Below are positions 1 to 5,676 of a DNA stretch of 8,717 nt, piece after piece (position 1 is the stretch's first letter; every line of letters begins with the position of its first letter). The position numbers and the translations under genes were made by a program. The stretch spans positions 1-8,717 of the forward strand of contig CALUSZ010000026.1 in the NCBI GenBank assembly GCA_944323495.1, written 5' to 3'. The notes beneath the pieces were generated by a model. It was not told the DNA's origin and did not search any database. It saw only the letters and a program-made list of their open reading frames with translations. This stretch comes from Candidatus Gastranaerophilales bacterium (lineage in GTDB: Bacteria; Cyanobacteriota; Vampirovibrionia; Gastranaerophilales; Gastranaerophilaceae).

Positions 1-782
1 GCAGCGGCTCTAAATCCGATAGGGCAGGTGTTGTATCCTATAGCATCAAGATTAGAGATTTTAAATACCTGCTTTAGATTATTTTGTGCAAAACTATCTT
101 CAAATACGTTCTCCGGAACTTTTGAGCAGTTATAAATCTTGGTTATTTCATCAGGCAAATCAACGGTTTCTTCCGGAACAATCTGGAAAGGCTGGAGTTT
201 TAGTTTTTTTGCAGGGGCAATAATTTCAGCCGGCTGTATTCTTGCAAGTTCCGTCAGAAGAGTATCATAGTTTAAGGAAGACGCTTTAAATTCACCGGTT
301 GAAATATCTGTGTAGGCAAAGCCCCATAAATCTTTCTCCTTAAAAACCGCACAAATATAGTTGTTGCGGCTCTGGTTCAGGAAATTGCTTTCGATTAATG
401 TTCCGGCCGTAATAATCCTTACAACTCCGCGTTTTACTATACCTTTTGCAAATTTTGGGTCTTCAAGCTGTTCGCAGATTGCAATTTTTATATCTTTTGC
501 AACAAGTTTTTCTAAATACCCGTCTACTGCCTTAACCGGAATTCCCGCAAGCGGTATTCTTCCCAGTTTTGCGCCGCAGTCACGGCCGGTTAGAGTGATT
601 TCCAGCTCACGCGAAAGGGTTACAGCATCTTCAAAAAAAGTTTCGTAAAAGTCTCCCATCCTGTAAAGAAGCAGGCAATCCGGATTTTCACGCTTAATTT
701 CAAGATACCTTTGCATTGCAGGAGTTGCGTCTTCTATTATTACATCCGAGGTATTTACAAGATTGATTTCAGGCTTTGTCAT
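1..782 (-). CDS. mutS: DNA mismatch repair protein MutS, N-terminal part (cut by window edge)
   Basis: Reverse-strand translation from the ATG at 782-780 stays open for 260 codons and runs off the left edge, so the C-terminal clamp, lever and ATPase domains lie outside. MutS recognises mismatched or looped bases and starts repair with MutL. The mismatch-recognition domain is clear: RMGDFYETFFEDA at residues 41-53 carries the Phe-x-Glu pair (F45, E47) that contacts the mispaired base. It is followed by ITLTGRDCG and IPLAGIP, then an ICEQLEDP segment near residue 100, all typical of MutS1 rather than MutS2. About 20 residues precede the first conserved helix, a modest N-terminal extension. No Shine-Dalgarno sequence precedes the ATG; the promoter's -10 box ends seven bases before it, so the message may be leaderless. 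The gene is divergent from the operon at 822. Identity is secure from the motifs. Confidence 0.97.
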   Translation of the reverse strand, partial: MTKPEINLVNTSDVIIEDATPAMQRYLEIKRENPDCLLLYRMGDFYETFFEDAVTLSRELEITLTGRDCGAKLGRIPLAGIPVKAVDGYLEKLVAKDIKIAICEQLEDPKFAKGIVKRGVVRIITAGTLIESNFLNQSRNNYICAVFKEKDLWGFAYTDISTGEFKASSLNYDTLLTELARIQPAEIIAPAKKLKLQPFQIVPEETVDLPDEITKIYNCSKVPENVFEDSFAQNNLKQVFKISNLDAIGYNTCPIGFRAA

Positions 783-791
783 AGTTATAAT
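763..791 (+). promoter_or_regulatory. Promoter of the six-gene operon (sigma70-type)
   Basis: TTGATT (763-768) and a perfect TATAAT (786-791) are 17 bp apart. The -35 lies inside the mutS coding region. The predicted start near 798 gives a leader of about 24 nt containing the ribosome binding site AGGTG (811-815), six bases before the ATG at 822. It shares DNA with the oppositely directed mutS promoter, so polymerase binding at one should exclude the other. Confidence 0.6.
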
Positions 792-818
792 TGTACATAA
801 TATATATAGTAGGTGCAA
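790..818 (-). promoter_or_regulatory. mutS promoter (sigma70-type), predicted leaderless start
   Basis: On the minus strand TTGCAC (818-813) and TACAAT (795-790) are separated by exactly 17 bp. The -10 box ends seven bases before the mutS ATG, which puts the predicted transcription start at or one base before the A of the start codon. No ribosome binding site fits between them. The -10 overlaps the plus-strand -10 box of the divergent operon by two bases (790-791). Prediction from consensus only. Confidence 0.6.
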
Positions 819-821
819 GTA

Positions 822-1433
822 ATGTTTAGATTAATAAAGATAATTTTTAACGCTTTTCTCCTCGTCCTTGCAATTATCGGGTTTAATGCAATCGGCGGGC
901 AGAAATATGTGGAAGCCGTAAGGGTTTCTGTCGGGAATTTTATTCAGGAACGGGCGCAGGAAAACGCTAAAAAAATCGGTGATTTTTCAAAACTTAATGA
1001 AGAATTCCAGATAGATAATGCAGTTAATCTTGCCGGTTATAAGGCTGTACTTGCAGAACATAAAGCTTCCGGACAAAAAATGATTATTGTAGATTCCGGG
1101 AAAAAACCGCTGCTTACACAAAATGATATAAAAAGCAATGAAGTAGATAAAAAACTTAAATCGCTGGCAGACAAATTTAAATATCAGGCAATAACGGTTC
1201 AGGATATAAAAATTGTGGACAGAGGAACAATGAGTGTCTATGGCAGACAGGTTCCGTATGCAAAATTTGAGGCGAAAGTTACTAAACTTCCGTTTTCTGA
1301 TATTTCAGGTGTTGTAGCCAGCGTTACAACCTCTGACGGAGCCGAAAAGCTGGCACTTGCTTTGAGCGAAAAAGATAAATATTCGCAGCTTATTACAAAC
1401 GAATTTTATAAGGGTGTTAAGCAGAGTGAATAA
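822..1433 (+). CDS. Membrane-anchored protein of unknown function
   Basis: 203 residues. I do not recognise the family. The start is taken as ATG 822, because AGGTG at 811-815 lies six bases before it; an in-frame GTG at 813 would fall inside that ribosome binding site. Residues 5-24 form one hydrophobic helix preceded by Arg and Lys, so the protein is probably a single-span inner-membrane protein with the rest outside the cytoplasm. The remainder is soluble and mixed alpha/beta: a charged helical stretch at about 35-60 (VGNFIQERAQENAKK), then alternating strands, including a VDRGTMSVYGRQVPYAKFEA segment near residue 145. There are no cysteines, metal motifs or catalytic signatures that I can name. 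It is the first gene of the operon, 18 bases before the next gene, and is followed by two more exported or anchored proteins, so an envelope role is likely. Function unknown. Confidence 0.85.
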   Translation: MFRLIKIIFNAFLLVLAIIGFNAIGGQKYVEAVRVSVGNFIQERAQENAKKIGDFSKLNEEFQIDNAVNLAGYKAVLAEHKASGQKMIIVDSGKKPLLTQNDIKSNEVDKKLKSLADKFKYQAITVQDIKIVDRGTMSVYGRQVPYAKFEAKVTKLPFSDISGVVASVTTSDGAEKLALALSEKDKYSQLITNEFYKGVKQSE

Positions 1434-1451
1434 TATTTAAGGAGATATGGT

Positions 1452-2270
1452 ATGAAAAAGATTTTATCAGTATTTTTATTATTTTTGCTTGTTACACTAA
1501 CAAGTTATGCGCAGGATAGGTATTCAAAAGAGTACTTGCAGAATCACAGGCATTTTTCTATAATGAATCCGATTGCGGAAAGTTTTGCAAGGCATAGCAT
1601 TAAAGCCGCTCTTAAAAAAGAAACCGGAGCGGATTTTGAGGTAGAATTTGAAGGGTATACTTTATCCAGTATGAAAAAAGGGATATTTAAGTACCTTGAG
1701 CTTGCGGGAGAAAATGTTGAATCCGGCGAAATCGTAATTCCTTATGTTCATATTAAAACATTGAGCGATTATAATTACATTGACTATACTCAAGACCCTG
1801 TCGTTTTTAAATCTGACATGAAGTTTTCTTACGAGATGATTTTGTCCGACGAAAGTATGAATCAGGCGCTTAAGCACAACAGATATACAAAAGTGCTGGA
1901 TAAGATTAATAACATCGCATACCCAATGTTTCAGGTAAAAGGGGTTAGAACAAAAATTATAAACAACAGGGTCTATATTATAACTGAATATAATTTCCCG
2001 ATTGCACCTGCATCTAAAAACAGAATGTTTGTAACTTCAACAGACTTTAAAATTGAAAACGGAAAAATTCTGTCATGCGGGGTTAAGTTAGACAGCGCTT
2101 ACGGTAATATTTCACTTGAAAAGGTGGGAAATTTGATTAACCTCTTAAATCCGCTCGGGTTTACACTTGATTTATTAGAATCGAAAAAGTGTGACGGGAA
2201 TATTGAGAATGTAAATATTGTTGACAATAAAGTAAAAATTAATGGTAAAATATTTATAAAAGGAGAGTAG
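1452..2270 (+). CDS. Secreted protein, possibly LmeA/DUF2993-like lipid-binding
   Basis: 272 residues with a clear type I signal peptide: MKK, a hydrophobic core at residues 4-17 and a predicted cut after TSYA (20|21). AGGAG-type ribosome binding (around 1440-1445) sits seven bases before ATG 1452; the ATG at 1446 lies too close to it. The mature part alternates beta strands with a short helix. Its strands follow a recurring order: a segment like GIFKYLELAGENV (75-90), FKSDMKFSYEMILSDESMNQAL (about 120-140), a strand pair VKGVRTKIINNRVYIITEY, and a closing VNIVDNKVKINGKIFI. This resembles the DUF2993/LmeA proteins common in cyanobacteria and actinobacteria, tubular lipid-binding proteins in which a helix equivalent to DESMNQAL precedes similar strands. 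The assignment is by eye and tentative; a secreted beta-rich protein is certain. Its neighbours are also envelope proteins. Confidence 0.85.
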   Translation: MKKILSVFLLFLLVTLTSYAQDRYSKEYLQNHRHFSIMNPIAESFARHSIKAALKKETGADFEVEFEGYTLSSMKKGIFKYLELAGENVESGEIVIPYVHIKTLSDYNYIDYTQDPVVFKSDMKFSYEMILSDESMNQALKHNRYTKVLDKINNIAYPMFQVKGVRTKIINNRVYIITEYNFPIAPASKNRMFVTSTDFKIENGKILSCGVKLDSAYGNISLEKVGNLINLLNPLGFTLDLLESKKCDGNIENVNIVDNKVKINGKIFIKGE

Positions 2271-2273
2271 AGC

Positions 2274-2870
2274 ATGAACTTTTCCCAAAAGCTCGGTTTA
2301 TTCATACTTATCGTAATTTCGACGGCTTATGTATATTTTTCATTCTTTAGCGCGGAAGGCTTTCATCTGCCGGCAAGAGATAATGTTCCGCCGGATATTA
2401 GTGAGCTTACGCCAATAGATGAAGAGCCGGAAAATCTTGATGATAAAAAACCGGAGATAAAGGTTGTAAAAATTTTTGTTTCAGACTCTTCCGGCAAACT
2501 CCGTTCTGTTAATCGAAATTGTGATGTATCAAAAGAAAGCTCTTGTTTTAAATACGCAATAAAAGAATTAATAGCAGCTCCTTCGAATTGGGAAAAATCA
2601 AAGGGCTTTACTTCAGAAATACCTTCAGGAACAAAGATTTTGTCTGTAAGAGAAGGTGAAGGCAGTGTTATGATAGATTTATCTTCTGCATTTGAAGGCG
2701 GAGGCGGAACAGAAAGCCTTTATACACGGCTTAATCAGTTGATTAAAACCGCCAAAGCAAATACAAATCTTCCGGTATATTTGTATATAAACGGCCATCA
2801 GGCTGATGTTATAGGCGGCGAGGGGATTATGATTAAACAGCCTTTGAATGAGAGGTCTTTGGATGGCTAA
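2274..2870 (+). CDS. GerMN-domain protein, membrane-anchored
   Basis: 198 residues. Residues 6-24 are a transmembrane helix or uncleaved signal. Then comes an acidic, Pro-rich linker (about 35-62, with EEPENLDD) and one GerMN domain (about 63-180). The domain shows its usual order: strand VVKIFVSD, LRSVNRNC, a helix AIKELIAAPSNWEKSKGFTS, the IPSGTKILSV strand, GSVMIDLSSAF and a final YLYINGHQADV. GerMN was named from the sporulation and germination protein GerM, but it is widespread in non-sporulating bacteria, including cyanobacteria, as an extracytoplasmic domain often linked to peptidoglycan work. No sporulation role should be read from it here. Two cysteines (C83, C91) near the start of the domain could form a disulfide outside the membrane. 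AGGAG at 2261-2265 fits ATG 2274, three bases after the previous stop. Its end overlaps the next gene by 8 nt. Confidence 0.9.
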   Translation: MNFSQKLGLFILIVISTAYVYFSFFSAEGFHLPARDNVPPDISELTPIDEEPENLDDKKPEIKVVKIFVSDSSGKLRSVNRNCDVSKESSCFKYAIKELIAAPSNWEKSKGFTSEIPSGTKILSVREGEGSVMIDLSSAFEGGGGTESLYTRLNQLIKTAKANTNLPVYLYINGHQADVIGGEGIMIKQPLNERSLDG

Positions 2871-3132
2871 GGATTTGGATTACTATATGAACCTCAATTG
2901 GACTTTGATTGAGGGGACAGATTTGGATTTTAACGGGAACCCTTATCATTATATTGAAATTAAGGAGATACCGAGTTTTGCTTTTTGTGCAAAAACAAGA
3001 GAAAAAGCTCTTGAAAACTATAAAAAACAGCTCCGGCTGTCATTAATGCTTATGCTGGAGGACGGCGACCATATAGTAGAACCGGGTGAAGAGACAGAAG
3101 ATGATATAGATTGGGAAAGCATATGTCCTTAG
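2863..3132 (+). CDS. HicB-like protein without a HicA partner
   Basis: 89 residues starting at ATG 2863, chosen because GAGAGG at 2850-2855 stands seven bases before it; an upstream in-frame ATG at 2848 lies across that site. The sequence follows the HicB_like antitoxin fold: KDLDYYMNLNWTL at the start, a strand YHYIEIKEIPSFAFCA equivalent to the usual 'YxAxIPExPGCxxxG' region, a helix TREKALENYKKQLRLSLMLML and a closing DGDHIVEP. HicB proteins bind and neutralise the HicA RNase and often repress their own operon through a C-terminal DNA-binding domain. Here the C-terminus is only a short acidic tail (EETEDDIDW), so no DNA-binding domain is present, and no hicA-type ORF is adjacent. The PGC element is changed to PSFAFC. 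It is probably a solitary, repurposed HicB-fold protein; role unknown. It overlaps the genes on both sides (8 and 10 nt). Confidence 0.8.
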   Translation: MAKDLDYYMNLNWTLIEGTDLDFNGNPYHYIEIKEIPSFAFCAKTREKALENYKKQLRLSLMLMLEDGDHIVEPGEETEDDIDWESICP

Positions 3133-3659
3133 TTAAGATATCAGAGATTTATATAGGCGATATGACAAGGGATGATGTGGAAGGCGTTGTGAAAATAGAA
3201 GAAGACGCATACGGGCCTCACCATTGGGCAAAATCATCATTTTATGATGAGCTGTCAAATAAGCTTGCAAAGTACTATACAGCTAAAACTTCGGATGGAG
3301 ACCTGGTTGGATACGCAGGCACCTGGCATATAATCGATGAAGGGCATATTACAACAATTGCGGTAAAAAAAGATTATTTAAGAAACCATATCGGAGAAGC
3401 AATTATTCATAAAATTCTTGAAGATTGTTATAAGAATGGAATAAAGTATCTTACATTGGAAGTTCGTGTTTCCAATATTCCGGCAATAAAACTCTATGAA
3501 AAATATGGTTTTCAGTCTCTCGGAACCAGAAAGGGATATTATCAGGATAATAATGAAGATGCGCTTATTATGTGGACTGAAAATATTTTTTACGATAAAT
3601 TTAAACAAAAGTATCAGGAAAATGTTGAAAATTTGAAAAAGTTGATTAGTATAAAATGA
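3123..3659 (+). CDS. rimI: RimI-type GNAT N-acetyltransferase
   Basis: 178 residues. GNAT fold, closest to RimI, which acetylates protein N-terminal alanine (ribosomal protein S18 in E. coli) with acetyl-CoA in the cytoplasm. The early segment VVKIEEDAYGPHHWAKSSF (22-40) matches the RimI 'E..a...PWs...f' substrate region. ITTIAV (76-81) precedes the CoA-binding loop, LEVRVSN (112-118) holds the family glutamate (E113, like E. coli E103), LYEKYGF (124-130) the tyrosine (Y125, like Y115), and RKGYYQDNNEDALIM (136-150) the C-terminal signature. The pyrophosphate loop is abnormal: YLRNHIG (85-91) stands where Y-Q-R-x-G-x-G is usual, so Gln becomes Leu and a loop Gly becomes His. An extra charged C-terminal helix (about 158-178) is present. 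ATG 3123 is preferred over TTG 3111 because it overlaps the previous stop by 10 nt and has GGGA upstream. Substrate not deducible. Confidence 0.88.
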   Translation: MSLVKISEIYIGDMTRDDVEGVVKIEEDAYGPHHWAKSSFYDELSNKLAKYYTAKTSDGDLVGYAGTWHIIDEGHITTIAVKKDYLRNHIGEAIIHKILEDCYKNGIKYLTLEVRVSNIPAIKLYEKYGFQSLGTRKGYYQDNNEDALIMWTENIFYDKFKQKYQENVENLKKLISIK

Positions 3660-4333
3660 GTAAACGTGTAGCTAAACAGATAAATAGTTTTAAATACAAA
3701 GGCGAACCTATAAAAATTACACTTGGTACGCTGATTTTAACAGCCCTATGTGTTTTACTGATAATTGTCGCAACATTTACTCAGGTGACTTTAAGGCACC
3801 CTTATCTTCCGCTGGATACTTTATCATTTTTGTCGCAGGATGTGAGCGAATATGATATGATACGCCATTTTATTACGAGTTATAAATATATCCCGCAGAT
3901 TCCTGCAGTATTTTTTATAGTAGCATTAATGGGACGGAAATTTGGGATATTGTCAATTATGGGATATATTGTATTGGGAATGTTTTTCCCGATTTTTGCA
4001 CTTGGCGGCGGTGTAAGCTATTTGTTTGAATATGGTTTTGGCTATATTTTAGCATTTATTCCTGCGATATTTTTTGCGGGAACTCTGCTTAAAGGACGTA
4101 CGGATTTTTTGAGAATTTGTTTAATATCAATTATAGGTGTGGCAACAATTCATGTCCTCGGGGTTTTATATATGCTTTTTGTCGCAACATTAAGGCATGC
4201 TCCGATGGATTTGGTAGTGAGCTGGATTGTTTCACAAAGCGGAGTTCAGGTTATTTATGATATTTTCTTTTCTGTTCTTGCGATTTATCTTGGAAGGCAG
4301 GCCAGAAAATTGTTGTGGATTATTATGTGTTAA
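3656..4333 (+). CDS. bioY: BioY-like biotin transporter substrate-binding membrane protein
   Basis: 225 residues, with about six hydrophobic helices (roughly 22-42, 80-98, 100-118, 125-145, 152-178, 196-214). BioY is the S-component of the biotin ECF transporter, capturing biotin with or without the EcfAAT energising module. The BioY order is visible: a PQIPAVFFIVALMGRKFGILS helix like the usual 'vP.tlqt..vlLaglllGprlGals', then the GMFFPIFALGGGVSYLFEYGFGYILAF region matching the conserved 'lPvFagg.g....l.gPtgGYllgF' stretch, and a last helix IYDIFFSVLAIYLGR matching 'PGDlvKa.lAa'. Two family positions differ: Pro-Thr-Gly before GY reads Y-G-F, and the Lys after the Asp of PGDxxK is Phe. An N-terminal extension of about 20 polar residues precedes helix 1. 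ATGA overlap with the previous gene shows tight coupling. Family likely; biotin specificity less sure. Confidence 0.75.
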   Translation: MSKRVAKQINSFKYKGEPIKITLGTLILTALCVLLIIVATFTQVTLRHPYLPLDTLSFLSQDVSEYDMIRHFITSYKYIPQIPAVFFIVALMGRKFGILSIMGYIVLGMFFPIFALGGGVSYLFEYGFGYILAFIPAIFFAGTLLKGRTDFLRICLISIIGVATIHVLGVLYMLFVATLRHAPMDLVVSWIVSQSGVQVIYDIFFSVLAIYLGRQARKLLWIIMC

Positions 4334-4334
4334 T

Positions 4335-4380
4335 AAAAAAATGGGCGGAAGCTTTAGCTTCCGCCCATTTTTTATTTTTT
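4335..4380. terminator. Bidirectional intrinsic terminator between bioY-like gene and pgk
   Basis: A perfect 11-bp inverted repeat, TGGGCGGAAGC (4342-4352) and GCTTCCGCCCA (4357-4367), encloses a TTTA loop. It is flanked by seven A residues on the left (4335-4341) and T6-A-T6 on the right (4368-4380). Read on plus it ends the operon; read on minus, the A tract becomes a T tract and ends pgk. The pgk stop codon is only two bases away. Confidence 0.95.
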
Positions 4381-4381
4381 C

Positions 4382-5578
4382 CTACTTGTCGTCTAATGCT
4401 GCAACACCCGGAAGAACTTTTCCTTCAATGAATTCTAAAGAAGCTCCGCCGCCTGTTGAAACGTGAGTGAAATCTTCTGCCTTGCAGAATTTTTTAGCTG
4501 CAGAAACAGAATCTCCGCCGCCGATAACTGAAGTTGCACCATTCTTTGTTGCTTCAACAATTGCTTCCAATACAGCTTTTGTACCTTCTGCAAACTTAGG
4601 ATTTTCAAAAGCACCTACAGGGCCGTTCATAAGAATTGTTTTTGATGATTTGATAACATCAGCAAAAGCTTTTCTTGAATCAGGGCCTGCATCAACACCT
4701 TCAAATCCGTCCGGAATTTCATCAATCTTGACAAATTCATTTTTACCGTTTCCGGAAAAATCATCTGTTACAAGAACATCTGTTGCCATTACAAGCTTAA
4801 CGCCTTTTTCTTGTGCTTTCTTTTCGATAGCTTTTGCAACATCAATCTGATCATCTTCGCATATTGAATTACCGATTTTACCGCCGTTAGCTTTTACAAA
4901 TGTATAAGCCATACCGCCGCCTATTATCATATTATCAACTTTGTCTAAGAGGTTTTCTAAAACACCAATCTTAGAAGAAACTTTTGCGCCGCCTACAACA
5001 GCTGTAAACGGTCTTTCAGGATTATCAAGAGCTTGAGATAAGCATCTGATTTCTTTTTCCATCAACAAACCTGATACAGCCGGTTTAAGAACCTTGGCTA
5101 ATTTTGCAGTAGAAGTGTGATTTCTGTGAGCTGCACCAAATGCATCGTTTACATAAAAATCACCTAATTTTGCTAATTCGTTTGCAAAAGTCATATCATC
5201 ATCTTTTGCTTCTTCAGCTTTGTAGAAACGAATGTTTTCCAATAAAGCAATCTGACCGTCCTGAAGCTTATCTACATATGGTTTTGCTTCTTCTACCGAC
5301 GGAATAAATACGATTTCCTCACCGAAAACTTTTGACATATATTTAGCAACCGGCTCAAGTGTGAATCCCATATTTTTTTCACCCTTTGGTCTGCCTAAGT
5401 GTGCCATAAGAACGATTTTTGCACCTTTGTCTTTTAAATATTTAACAGTAGGAACAATTGCCTGAATACGGGTATCGTCTGTTACATTTTTGTTTTCATC
5501 TAAAGGAACATTGACATCAACTCTTACAAGAGCTGTTTTTCCTTTGATGTCGCCTAAATCTTTGATTGATTTTTTCAT
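4382..5578 (-). CDS. pgk: Phosphoglycerate kinase
   Basis: 398 residues, the usual full length for bacterial Pgk. It transfers a phosphate between 1,3-bisphosphoglycerate and ADP in cytoplasmic glycolysis and gluconeogenesis. Signatures are complete: ALVRVDVNVPLD (16-27) with substrate residues D21, N23 and R37, the basic loop HLGRPKG (60-66), LLENIRFY (112-119), NDAFGAAHRNHTST (144-157), the nucleotide-site GGAKVSSKIG (196-205), hinge and GGGMAYTF (220-227), NGPVGAFE (318-325), and the helix-capping GGGDSVSAA (353-361) with THVSTGGGASLEF near the end. Nothing is missing or altered. The start ATG (5578-5576) has AAAGGA (5592-5587) eight bases before it. It is monocistronic in this window: own promoter upstream and a strong terminator directly after the stop. 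Gene pairs usually found with pgk (gapA, tpi) are absent here. Confidence 0.98.
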   Translation of the reverse strand: MKKSIKDLGDIKGKTALVRVDVNVPLDENKNVTDDTRIQAIVPTVKYLKDKGAKIVLMAHLGRPKGEKNMGFTLEPVAKYMSKVFGEEIVFIPSVEEAKPYVDKLQDGQIALLENIRFYKAEEAKDDDMTFANELAKLGDFYVNDAFGAAHRNHTSTAKLAKVLKPAVSGLLMEKEIRCLSQALDNPERPFTAVVGGAKVSSKIGVLENLLDKVDNMIIGGGMAYTFVKANGGKIGNSICEDDQIDVAKAIEKKAQEKGVKLVMATDVLVTDDFSGNGKNEFVKIDEIPDGFEGVDAGPDSRKAFADVIKSSKTILMNGPVGAFENPKFAEGTKAVLEAIVEATKNGATSVIGGGDSVSAAKKFCKAEDFTHVSTGGGASLEFIEGKVLPGVAALDDK

Positions 5579-5607
5579 AGTCTCTTTCCTTTCTTATTTG
5601 CATGATA

Positions 5608-5636
5608 ATTATAGTAAAAACAAAATCTGCCTGCAA
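5608..5636 (-). promoter_or_regulatory. pgk promoter (sigma70-type)
   Basis: Minus-strand perfect TATAAT (5613-5608) with a weaker TTGCAG (5636-5631) 17 bp upstream. The predicted start near 5601 leaves a leader of about 23 nt that includes AAAGGA. Its -35 is four bases from a plus-strand TTGATT assigned to the divergent gene, so the two promoters are back to back. Confidence 0.6.
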
Positions 5637-5640
5637 ATAG

Positions 5641-5669
5641 TTGATTTCATTCTGATAACATGATACTTT
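5641..5669 (+). promoter_or_regulatory. Weak promoter of the GlgA-like gene, possibly leaderless
   Basis: TTGATT (5641-5646), then 17 bp, then TACTTT (5664-5669) preceded by TGA as in an extended -10. The -10 ends seven bases before ATG 5677, so the start point would fall at the ATG. No purine-rich ribosome binding site is seen before the ATG. The -10 is a poor match, so this is a tentative call. Confidence 0.35.
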
Positions 5670-5676
5670 GAATTTT

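Noticed and set aside
361..648. Open frame of 95 codons on plus inside mutS
   Set aside because: It lies fully antisense to conserved mutS codons and has no ribosome binding site or recognisable protein features.
813..821. GTG start at 813 for the first operon gene
   Set aside because: The GTG is part of the AGGTG ribosome binding site that fits ATG 822.
1662..1877. Short minus-strand frames inside the secreted protein gene (also at 2099-2305 and 3378-3608)
   Set aside because: They are shadows of plus-strand genes with strong signals of their own and have no initiation sites.
2274..2870. Sporulation role for the GerMN protein
   Set aside because: GerMN is common in non-sporulating bacteria and no other sporulation gene is in the window.
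3111..3122. TTG start at 3111 for the RimI-like gene
   Set aside because: The ATG at 3123 gives the usual stop-start overlap and begins directly before the conserved RimI region; TTG has no ribosome binding site.
4467..4850. Plus-strand open frames antisense to pgk (also 4227-4466)
   Set aside because: pgk is complete and unambiguous on the other strand; the frames cross the terminator or mirror its codon bias.
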